Assembly: GCA_043757515.1 (NCBI GenBank) | Contig: JAYVPD010000012.1 | Location: 25,284 to 89,283 of the forward strand | DNA: 64,000 nucleotides | Reading direction: 5' to 3' | From: UBA2316 sp043757515 | GTDB lineage: Bacteria; Bdellovibrionota; Bdellovibrionia; Bdellovibrionales; Bdellovibrionaceae | Shown: one piece after another, positions 1 to 7,184 of the stretch | How positions within the stretch are numbered: position 1 is the first letter of the stretch | How the letters are laid out: the number at the start of each line of letters is the position of its first letter | Program-made: the position numbers and the translations under genes | Notes under the pieces: generated by a model | Told to the model about the DNA's origin: nothing | Seen by the model: only the letters and a program-made list of their open reading frames with translations | Database searches by the model: none

Positions 1-884
1 CCTTGAGCAAAAGTAGCCAGCTCTTCAGCCGTAACTGAACCTTGGGGCTCCCAGCGAATTGTAAGGCGAGTTTTGGTCGGTGTTTCTTCTGAAAGGAAAA
101 TTGTGGTGAGCATTGTTTCTGGCCAAGTTGGCGACATCGGATGACGATTGACCTTTTCGTTTTCATCGCAAAATTGCTGGGTGTAGATTAAAAGATTTGG
201 ACGTTCTAATTTGAGGTATTCGGCTCGGCCATACATTTTTACATTGCCACCATCTGTCATGCAGTAGAATGTACTGCTGCCTGGTTTGATTTCTGGTCTG
301 AAAAAATTCATTTGAAATCCAGTTGGTGCTAGCCACTTTGAAAAATGCTTTGGATCGGTCCACATATCGTATAAAACATTTATGGGTGCTTCAAACGATC
401 TATTGATGACAAAAATCTCTTGCCCTGTAGATTCTTTTGACAAGTATTCTGCCAATCGATCCCAAGTGCTATCGCCCCCGGCTTTCTTAATAAATTTTCG
501 TGTCTCTTCGGCGGCTTCAGGAGTCGCAAGGGCCATCGACATTTCCATTTTTGTTTTACCTTTTGATTCTGAAAAATTGACGGTGACTTGAAACAGAGCA
601 GGGTGGTCGTCGTTGGCGCCATGATCGTAAACAAGTCGTTTGTTTGTTTCTACTTCTAAATAGTGAGCTTTGTTGGGGTAGTCCACCCCATCTGGTCCAT
701 GCATTGTGTACGCCCAGCTGCCGCCAGTTCTAAAATCTTTACTGTGGGTCGTAATTGTAAATCCTCTTGGACCCCACCATTTGGCTGCTTTTTTTGGATC
801 GGTCCAAGCCTCCCAAACCACTTTTACGGGAGCATCATAAATTCTTGTAATATCAATTGTGTTCGATCTATTTTTTACGGGCAT
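1..884 (-). CDS. Tandem SRPBCC (AHSA1-like) domain protein, C-terminus beyond window edge
   Basis: An uninterrupted minus-strand frame starts at ATG 884 (MPVKNRSNTIDITRIYDAP) and runs off the left edge with at least 294 codons. It contains two copies of the START/SRPBCC fold of Hsp90-ATPase-activator-like proteins. The first, near residues 8-155, has the signature 'VWEAWTDPKKAAKWWGP'. The second starts near residue 163 with 'NVLYDMWTDPKHFSKWLAP'. The family binds small hydrophobic ligands in a cavity; the ligand here is unknown. AAGGAAAAA lies just upstream of the ATG. Two domains in one chain are less common than single-domain members. Family call is firm, function is not. Confidence 0.85.
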   Translation of the reverse strand, partial: MPVKNRSNTIDITRIYDAPVKVVWEAWTDPKKAAKWWGPRGFTITTHSKDFRTGGSWAYTMHGPDGVDYPNKAHYLEVETNKRLVYDHGANDDHPALFQVTVNFSESKGKTKMEMSMALATPEAAEETRKFIKKAGGDSTWDRLAEYLSKESTGQEIFVINRSFEAPINVLYDMWTDPKHFSKWLAPTGFQMNFFRPEIKPGSSTFYCMTDGGNVKMYGRAEYLKLERPNLLIYTQQFCDENEKVNRHPMSPTWPETMLTTIFLSEETPTKTRLTIRWEPQGSVTAEELATFAQ

Positions 885-1366
885 TTTTTTTCCTTTTCTT
901 ATTTTTTTTAGTCGAATAATAGTTTTTTTATCAAAATTCTTCCGAATTAAAATTGTATCATCTGAATTCTTGATCTGGATAAATTTTTATAAATCTCAAT
1001 AATTGACTCTTTTTTTTAATTGGCAATTCTGTAGAGACCTCTTTGGTCTTGGAAAGAAAACCGAGGATCTTAGGCCAGTCATAGCTCTGTACCTATGAAC
1101 TTGGATGGCCTTCACCAGGCAGGTTGGGTCGCGCAACAATGCGATGCAGATCAAAAATAAACTTCTAGATCAGTATGACCCTAACTTGTGCGCATCCGTT
1201 CATCAGACTCGATGTAAAAAAGTTTATAATCTGCCACCTACCAATGTTGGCTATTGGCAAGTTACATGCGCTTGTAACAGTATGTAAAATAAAATTGCAA
1301 TAAAAGCCCGGACAGCAAAGGTCTGGGCTATATAGACACTCTCTGCAAAAAAGCTTACAAATAAGT
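885..1366. other. Intergenic region with two inverted repeats
   Basis: No convincing gene in 480 bp. Two structures precede the fibre operon. GTTACA-N6-TGTAAC at 1261-1278 is a perfect 6-bp inverted repeat. AGCCCGGAC ... GTCTGGGCT at 1305-1329 can fold with one G-T pair and is not followed by a T run, so it is more likely a leader structure or operator than a terminator. The 60-codon frame at 1105-1287 has no ribosome site and no recognisable domain. The stretch could also encode a non-coding RNA, but I recognise no family. Confidence 0.4.
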
Positions 1367-1795
1367 ATGTCCGATGTGCCAAAAAAAAAGCGCTTTTTGC
1401 CGGGGCGTTATTTAATTTATCCCGAAATTCAGCTTAAATATGCGTCTATTTTTACCGGTATTGTAGTAATAACTTTAGCTTTTTTTTTCGTGGGGGAATT
1501 TTTCTATCTCAGTCGTGGCGAGAGTCTTGGTATTGAACCAAGTCTGATTGAGGGAATTAAAGATAGTCTTATTTCCTTCAACTTGCTTGTGTTTATTATC
1601 TCTACTGTTCTGACATTTTTGGTTTCAATATTGATAACTCATCGATTTTTGGGTCCAGTCATAGCGATAAAGCGGGCCCTTGAAAATTATAAATCAGACA
1701 ATCAAAACTTTAAAATTAAAATAAGAAAAACAGATGAAGCTCATTTATTGGTCAAAATATTAAATGAGTTTTTTGAAGGATTAGATGAAAAATAG
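1367..1795 (+). CDS. Small membrane protein with HAMP-like cytoplasmic tail
   Basis: A 142-residue protein with a basic N-terminus (KKKRFLPGRY), a transmembrane helix near residues 27-48, an extracytoplasmic stretch of about 25 residues, a second helix near 70-92, and a C-terminal segment (residues 93-142, 'ITHRFLGPVIAIKRALENY') that looks like a single HAMP linker. There is no kinase or chemotaxis-signalling domain after it. The stop overlaps the next gene's start by 11 bp, so the two are almost certainly co-transcribed. A role in anchoring or positioning the pilin-like fibre protein is inference from that coupling. Confidence 0.75.
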   Translation: MSDVPKKKRFLPGRYLIYPEIQLKYASIFTGIVVITLAFFFVGEFFYLSRGESLGIEPSLIEGIKDSLISFNLLVFIISTVLTFLVSILITHRFLGPVIAIKRALENYKSDNQNFKIKIRKTDEAHLLVKILNEFFEGLDEK

Positions 1796-4412
1796 ACAGT
1801 TAGGTTTTTCATTGTTAGAGGTTCTAATTGCTATTGGACTTATGTCTTTGGTGGCCGTGTCTACAGCTACTTTGATTGGTGAGCAAAACAAACAAATCAA
1901 ATTAATGTCGCAAAAAATAGTTTTAAACGATACTAAAAATGCGTTTCTTGCAACTATGCAGGACACGGTATCGTGCCAGAAAAACTTGGATTCATCAGTC
2001 GATGCGTCGCTAGTTTTTAATTCAACTTTGGTTGGAAATAAATCGATGGCCCTAGCGCGTATACGAATTGGCCACTTGGTAACCTCACCGATTTTGTTGG
2101 ATACTGCTTTAGAAGTAAGTCCTGGGTCTCGACTATTTGTAAATAGCATTACCTTAGATAACCTAACCGATGTCGGTGGCGGAAAATGGTCGGGTGTTTG
2201 GAAAGTTGATTTTAGGAATGATTTTTCTTCATTTCAATTTAAGGCAATGGTTTTAAATCCGCAGTTATTTGATGTTGATATTACAACTCCGACCGCAGCG
2301 AAAATTACAAATTGTAGTTCGGTAGTGGCCGGTGGATCTGGTCAATGGGCCTCGTTGAATGCGGTCGATATATATTATTCAGGTGGTATGGTCGGAATCG
2401 GCACGACGGCGCCGACGTCTCAACTTGAAATCACAGAAAATTTTAAACTTCCTGTGACTACGGGCGTGGCTGGACAGATATTACAAGGGTCCAATCGTAT
2501 CTTTCATACATTTGGAACCAATAGTCTATTTTTGGGACCTGATTCTGGTAACTTGGCACTGACGGGGGCAAATAACCTTGGTGTTGGATTTCAAGCAGGT
2601 CGAGCATTGACGACTGGTTCGCAAAACACATTTGTCGGTGATCGCGCTGGTATGAGCAATACGACCGGGACATGGAATACCTACTTTGGTCAGTCGGCAG
2701 GACTATTAAATACGACGGGGAGTTCAAATTCATTTTTTGGAAGGAATGTCGCTGAAAATGGTACAACGGGCGCCGGTAACACAGCGGTAGGGTATCAGGC
2801 CGCTCGAACGCTGACTGTCGGAAATAATAATACATATATTGGAAATGCGGCTGGATTCACCGACGGAACCGTATCAACGCCTGTTAATTTAGTAAACTCG
2901 GCAGCTATCGGATTTAACGCGCAGGTAACGGTCAGCAATGCTATGGTCTTAGGTGGTACCGGTGCTTCAGCAGTCAACGTCGGAATTGGGACAACGGCGC
3001 CTACTGAGCAATTGGAAATAACTGGAAATTTTAATTTGCCAAGCTCCACTGCTACTTCTGGGATAATTAAACAAGCGAATAGTTCTTTTATTCACAATGT
3101 AGGAACTCAGAGTTTTTTTGCAGGATCTTTAGCCGGCACCCTTTCCAATACAGGCTCCTTCAATACAGGTGTTGGCTACACAGCAATGAAAAGTGTGACA
3201 ACTGGGACTATTAACACGGCGATCGGGCATCGCACAGCGGAGAGTCTTACAACGGGTAGTTACAATACCGCCTTGGGAGCCGGTGCTATGGCTAAGCAGA
3301 CTAGCCCAAATGATAACACGGCTGTGGGTTCAAATTCTTTGGGAAATAATATCGTCGGCGTCGGGAATGCCTACATTGGAGATTCTAGTGGTCGACGTAC
3401 CGAAGGTAACTACAACTCAGGCATTGGCCAACAAGTCATGTACACCCTGGTCGGCGGAAGTTTCAATTCTGGAATAGGAAACAACGCCGGAACTGCAAAT
3501 GTAGGCGGCAGTAATAATACATTTCTAGGAACAAATGCGAACACGACGACTGACGGTTTTAATTTTGCGACGGCTGTGGGTGCTGGGGCACTGGTTGGCG
3601 CTTCAAATTCACTTGTGCTTGGGGCGCCGGGCACGAATGTCGGAATTGGAGTCAGCGTCCCAGTAAGAACTTTAGATGTGCAGGCAACTAATGCTAGGAT
3701 AATGGCCACTTCAACAACAAATAGCAATGCAGCCGCTGTGCGGGCATTTAATGGAATTAATGAAATTACATTAGGAGTTGAATCAAGTGTGGGGGGAGCC
3801 CTGATGACCGGGACTCTCCCCTATGCAGCATTACTCTCTTCTGACTTTAGCTGGCCATTGCAATTCGCAGTGTTTGGTGGCGTAAAAATGACAATTCTCA
3901 CTGATGGTAGTGTTGGGATTGGAACAGCGGCACCTACGCAAAAACTAGAGGTAAATGGTACCATCAAAACTGTTGATTTAATTTATTCATCGGATCGTCG
4001 CGCCAAACACAATATCATGTCTTTGTCTCCGGAAGAAAGTCTGGAAAAAATCTGTGCGATTAGGCCAGTTGCCTTTGATTGGAATTATTCTGATCGTCAC
4101 GATCAGGGTGTGATTGCACAAGAACTTCAATCTGTATTTCCTGACTTTGTTGTGCGAGGCTCAGATGGCAATTATTCAGTGAAATACAATTCTCTGCTGG
4201 CTCCTTTGATTTCGGCAGTTCAATTTTTGAATACGCGACTATCTCGCATAGAAACCAGTACTAAAATTCTTGAAGAAAAAATAGCACGGCTTGAAATTGA
4301 AAATAAAATGCTTTTATTAAAACAGTATGATCTTGAAGCTAGGCAATCTAAACTAGAAGTAAAAATTGAAAAATTATTGACTGAAAATAAACCTAAACAG
4401 GCTGCTAGGTGA
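1785..4412 (+). CDS. Chimeric fibre adhesin: prepilin leader, head repeats, S74 chaperone domain
   Basis: An 875-residue surface fibre. Residues 1-30 are a classic type IV prepilin leader (MKNRQLG|FSLLEVLIAIG) with the G/F cleavage site and Glu at mature position 5. Residues of about 200-640 carry many degenerate repeats of the type 'GNTAVGYQA', 'NTTG' and 'NTYIGNAAG', as in trimeric adhesin heads and phage-type fibres. From about residue 735, 'SSDRRAKHNI' opens an S74 intramolecular chaperone domain, which in known members trimerises the fibre and cuts itself before the conserved Ser. A coiled coil closes the protein (about 830-870). Bdellovibrio mosaic adhesive trimer proteins share the fibre-plus-chaperone logic. 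The pilin leader implies inner-membrane insertion and peptidase processing, which is unusual for a fibre. Function in surface or prey recognition is inferred. Confidence 0.85.
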   Translation: MKNRQLGFSLLEVLIAIGLMSLVAVSTATLIGEQNKQIKLMSQKIVLNDTKNAFLATMQDTVSCQKNLDSSVDASLVFNSTLVGNKSMALARIRIGHLVTSPILLDTALEVSPGSRLFVNSITLDNLTDVGGGKWSGVWKVDFRNDFSSFQFKAMVLNPQLFDVDITTPTAAKITNCSSVVAGGSGQWASLNAVDIYYSGGMVGIGTTAPTSQLEITENFKLPVTTGVAGQILQGSNRIFHTFGTNSLFLGPDSGNLALTGANNLGVGFQAGRALTTGSQNTFVGDRAGMSNTTGTWNTYFGQSAGLLNTTGSSNSFFGRNVAENGTTGAGNTAVGYQAARTLTVGNNNTYIGNAAGFTDGTVSTPVNLVNSAAIGFNAQVTVSNAMVLGGTGASAVNVGIGTTAPTEQLEITGNFNLPSSTATSGIIKQANSSFIHNVGTQSFFAGSLAGTLSNTGSFNTGVGYTAMKSVTTGTINTAIGHRTAESLTTGSYNTALGAGAMAKQTSPNDNTAVGSNSLGNNIVGVGNAYIGDSSGRRTEGNYNSGIGQQVMYTLVGGSFNSGIGNNAGTANVGGSNNTFLGTNANTTTDGFNFATAVGAGALVGASNSLVLGAPGTNVGIGVSVPVRTLDVQATNARIMATSTTNSNAAAVRAFNGINEITLGVESSVGGALMTGTLPYAALLSSDFSWPLQFAVFGGVKMTILTDGSVGIGTAAPTQKLEVNGTIKTVDLIYSSDRRAKHNIMSLSPEESLEKICAIRPVAFDWNYSDRHDQGVIAQELQSVFPDFVVRGSDGNYSVKYNSLLAPLISAVQFLNTRLSRIETSTKILEEKIARLEIENKMLLLKQYDLEARQSKLEVKIEKLLTENKPKQAAR

Positions 4413-4978
4413 TGATCCGCAAATCCATTAAATTTATAATGTTAGCTCTTTTTACGACCATGATCTATTCACTTCCAGGTTTGTCTGCTGGGTGCATCGC
4501 TGCGGATAGTGGAAAAACCCATTTGAATGCGGGTTTTTTAGAATTTTGTGATGGCTCTAATTGGCTTCCTATGGGGAAACCTTTATCCGGTCAAAACTGT
4601 CCGACTCCGGGATTGCAGAAAATGTTCGCAACCGCTATGAAATTTTGTTCCCCCTTAATCTGGTATGATCTATCATGCAACGTGACGGCATCCCCCTGTC
4701 TTGCAAGTGCCACAGGGACACAAAGATTCTCAGGCGGAATGATGCAATATTGTAACGGTAGTAATTGGATTGATATGACTGGAGGCAGCTGCACAGTTGC
4801 CGTTGGTTATTGCCCTTCGTTTTTTGACATGGCCAGTTGCACATCAGGCACACACCCATGCATTTGGACTGGGGTGGTCTGCAATCCGGATTGTTCCTAC
4901 GGAACACCTGCCCAGTGTGCAACACATCCGGATTGTTCTTGGGTGCCAATGTCTGGTGGTTGTTTGCCAATCTACTAA
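4412..4978 (+). CDS. Secreted Cys-rich small protein following the fibre gene
   Basis: About 188 residues from ATG 4412; a GTG at 4409 is an alternative. TGA of the fibre gene and this ATG overlap (TGATG), so translation is coupled. Residues 1-24 are a signal peptide ending near 'LPGLSAG'. The mature part is rich in Cys and contains two related units ending in 'FCDGSNWLPM' and 'YCNGSNWIDM', then a Cys-dense tail with repeated 'PDCSW/PDCSY' motifs, suggesting disulphide-bonded periplasmic or surface folding. I recognise no family. The coupling suggests it is a partner, cap or assembly factor for the fibre. Confidence 0.75.
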   Translation: MIRKSIKFIMLALFTTMIYSLPGLSAGCIAADSGKTHLNAGFLEFCDGSNWLPMGKPLSGQNCPTPGLQKMFATAMKFCSPLIWYDLSCNVTASPCLASATGTQRFSGGMMQYCNGSNWIDMTGGSCTVAVGYCPSFFDMASCTSGTHPCIWTGVVCNPDCSYGTPAQCATHPDCSWVPMSGGCLPIY

Positions 4979-5032
4979 GGATTGTGGCGTCTAAGTTAAT
5001 CCTCTATGAGGCAGCCATATCAGACTGATACG

Positions 5033-5077
5033 GTTCAATTAGATAATGTTCAAGTAGATAATGTTCAAGTAGATAAA
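5033..5077 (+). repeat. Three tandem 15-bp units
   Basis: GTTCAATTAGATAAT (5033-5047), GTTCAAGTAGATAAT (5048-5062) and GTTCAAGTAGATAAA (5063-5077) sit head to tail 54 bp before the start of the next gene. Spacing of 15 bp is not a helical-turn multiple. It may be a slippage-prone leader or a protein-binding array. Confidence 0.8.
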
Positions 5078-5130
5078 TAATGTTTTGTAATTTTAAAGCC
5101 ACTCGATTGTATATCAAGCATGGGGGTCCT

Positions 5131-6537
5131 ATGTTTAAATCGATTTTTTCAGCGTTTGTTTTTTTTCTGTTAATAACTCAGGCGGCTTTTGCAGATGATT
5201 ACGTCCAAAAAATAGGGGATCAATTCGTACAGAATTTGCCCGGTGATTGGAACGCTTCGGTCGGTACGTGGACCTATTTTGACATTATAAAATGCTTCAC
5301 AACTCCGGGTGCGTCTTGTTTTGGAAATAATCCATCAAGCCCCTATGGACAGCCAAACTTTCTTGATCCTGATACCCAACAAATGAGTAACGTATTTCAA
5401 ATGAATTATGATGAGGCAGTCGTTTTAATCTTTCGTACACCTCCTCAAATGCGATACTATTCATTTGTCCAATATCTGTTTTCAGAACCTGGATCTACGT
5501 CGCCTGTTTTTGCAAGTCTAAGTGATGCCCTTAACATGAAAAAACTTGGAACCTCAGGATCAAACCAAATTGGTGGAAGCCCCTTTGACACATACTCAGC
5601 TGTTGTTTGGACTGCCGACATTAATACCTTTAATTCAGTGCAGTCTCAATTGCTTGCACTTGGTTTACCTGACACGGCAATTAACTTTTATCCTATGCCA
5701 AGAACACTACCATTAAATCCAGATAAGACATTGCCTATGGGCTATGGCGGCCAAGCGGACTCATTTTCAATGTTAATGCGAACAGCCTTGCCCTCAGTAC
5801 CAGCTAATTTCACACAATATATGAATGAAAAGCCATTTTATGTTCTCAAAGTAGGACCATCACTGCATTTGACGCCAAGTCCAGCTCCCGTCATAGGTTA
5901 CGCAAGCGAAACTTCGGGAATAGTTGAAGCCAGTGGATTGCAGTCGGCACTTAATAAACTAGTGAGTGACATCAAAAATCAGTATTCAACAAACTACGCT
6001 TTGAAAAACCAAACGGTAGACTACACGTCAAAAGTTGGCTGGGATTGTATAAAAGGTGTCTCGCAATGTGCGGGGGACAATCACGATGCATTGTATTCTC
6101 AAGATGTGGACCGCCCTGTAGTTGTTTCTTCCTTAGATGATTTGGTTATTGTTGCTGGTGTCAATCATCAAAAAACTGGAAAGGCCACGTACCTCAATCA
6201 CGCAGTCTATGACACTAAAAAAATGGCGGGCATAGTTTCCGTAGCCGACACTTATTTTACAACTGGCAGTGCGCTTTATCACGCAGGTGTTACTAACCCC
6301 AGTGATATTAGAAATCGTATGTATCAGAATCTGTATGCCTACGTAATTTCGTATAATTGCGCTGGACGACAATACTGTCTTCAGATTCCAGCTCCGACTC
6401 CAGACAATCCAGTTGGGCTTAACCCTGGTGCCCCGTTTTTTGTAATGGGTCGAAGTTATCTAGAACCTCACACTTTGGTTCGACCGTCACCAGATGAAAT
6501 TGTTCACCATCAAGTTTATGTGGCTTCTAAAAGGTAA
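5131..6537 (+). CDS. Exported protein of unknown function
   Basis: The open frame begins at 5080, but ATG 5131 gives a clean signal peptide (MFKSIFSAFVFFLLITQAAFA|DDY) and follows a GGGGG stretch, so it is chosen; 468 residues. The mature protein has no membrane helix. Visible features are an N-terminal 'PPQMRYYSFVQYLF' segment, paired Cys in 'CFTTPGASCFG', 'WDCIKGVSQCAG' and 'YNCAGRQYCLQ', and a C-terminal 'GRSYLEPHTLVRPSPDEI'. The Cys pairs point to disulphides in the periplasm or outside. I do not recognise the family. It is followed by a strong terminator, so it ends its transcription unit. Confidence 0.75.
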   Translation: MFKSIFSAFVFFLLITQAAFADDYVQKIGDQFVQNLPGDWNASVGTWTYFDIIKCFTTPGASCFGNNPSSPYGQPNFLDPDTQQMSNVFQMNYDEAVVLIFRTPPQMRYYSFVQYLFSEPGSTSPVFASLSDALNMKKLGTSGSNQIGGSPFDTYSAVVWTADINTFNSVQSQLLALGLPDTAINFYPMPRTLPLNPDKTLPMGYGGQADSFSMLMRTALPSVPANFTQYMNEKPFYVLKVGPSLHLTPSPAPVIGYASETSGIVEASGLQSALNKLVSDIKNQYSTNYALKNQTVDYTSKVGWDCIKGVSQCAGDNHDALYSQDVDRPVVVSSLDDLVIVAGVNHQKTGKATYLNHAVYDTKKMAGIVSVADTYFTTGSALYHAGVTNPSDIRNRMYQNLYAYVISYNCAGRQYCLQIPAPTPDNPVGLNPGAPFFVMGRSYLEPHTLVRPSPDEIVHHQVYVASKR

Positions 6538-6560
6538 AACGATTTCTATTTTTTCTTACA

Positions 6561-6636
6561 GTTTGAGCAGACAAGGTCCCGGTTAGCAAGATTTCGCCTT
6601 CTTAATAAATCGGACCTACTGCTCAAACTTTTTTTT
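6561..6636 (+). terminator. Long-stem structured terminator
   Basis: GTTTGAGCAG at 6561-6570 pairs perfectly with CTGCTCAAAC at 6619-6628, followed by eight T (6629-6636). Inside the loop GGTCC (6575-6579) pairs with GGACC (6612-6616), so the element is a nested stem of about 68 nt. Such a long terminator could also be the end of a small RNA. Confidence 0.8.
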
Positions 6637-6732
6637 CAAAAAAGTTTTTAGGACCAAGATGAAATCTATCAATAGGCCTACAAATTTCAATTAGAGGAAC
6701 TTGACGACGAATAGTGTCACGTGAAACCCGAC

Positions 6733-6772
6733 CAACTAAGATTTTAGTTGAAATCAACTAAGGACTTAGTTA
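6733..6772 (+). promoter_or_regulatory. Twin palindromic operators for the adjacent BlaI-type repressor
   Basis: Two near-identical palindromes lie in tandem: AACTAAGATTTTAGTT at 6734-6749 and AACTAAGGACTTAGTT at 6756-6771. Their centres are 22 bp apart, two helical turns, so two repressor dimers would bind the same face. They overlap a fair sigma-70 promoter, TTGAAA (6748-6753), 17-bp spacer, TAGATT (6771-6776), so binding would block transcription. BlaI/MecI repressors are known to bind such twin palindromes and to autoregulate. Confidence 0.8.
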
Positions 6773-6794
6773 GATTGAATTTGTGAGGTTACCC

Positions 6795-7184
6795 ATGACT
6801 AAAAAACTGAAAGACGAAAAACTTTTAACTGAAACTGAACTTGAATTAATTAGTATCCTTTGGAAATTAGGTGAAGGCAGCGTTGCCGACGTCCTTGCTA
6901 TGCTTTCAGAAGATCGGGACCTTGCTTACACATCTGTTTCGACAATTTTAAGAATTCTTGAACAAAAAAAAATTCTGAAAGCTCGTAAAGAAGGCCGTGG
7001 TCATGTGTATATTCCTGTTCTTAGCAAAAAAGATTATGAAGAACGCACGGTTAGGCATGTAGTAGAAAATGTATTTGATGGAACGCCAATGGCCTTGGCA
7101 AAACAACTCCTTATAACCAATCAGCTTACTAAAGACGATCTCGCCGAATTAAAAAAAATGATCGAAAAAGCGGAGAAACTCTAA
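6795..7184 (+). CDS. BlaI/MecI-family repressor
   Basis: 129 residues from ATG 6795; GAGG at 6785-6788 sets this start rather than the in-frame GTG at 6783. The sequence is a winged helix followed by a dimerisation tail: 'LTETELELISILWKLGEGSVADVLAML', then 'YTSVSTILRILEQKKILKARKEGRGHVYIP', the typical BlaI recognition helix and wing. Known members are released when a partner metalloprotease is activated. The stop overlaps the ATG of the next gene by one base, and that gene encodes exactly such a protease. Expected to repress its own two-gene operon through the palindromes upstream. Confidence 0.92.
   Translation: MTKKLKDEKLLTETELELISILWKLGEGSVADVLAMLSEDRDLAYTSVSTILRILEQKKILKARKEGRGHVYIPVLSKKDYEERTVRHVVENVFDGTPMALAKQLLITNQLTKDDLAELKKMIEKAEKL

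Noticed and set aside
163..634. Two short minus-strand frames
   Set aside because: They are shadows of the continuous SRPBCC frame that runs from 884 off the left edge.
1105..1287. 60-codon plus-strand frame
   Set aside because: No ribosome site, no recognisable domain, and unusual Cys/Asn-rich end; treated as intergenic.
6561..6636. Integron attC site
   Set aside because: The imperfect palindrome lacks the GTTRRRY/RYYYAAC ends in the right order, and no integrase or cassette is present.
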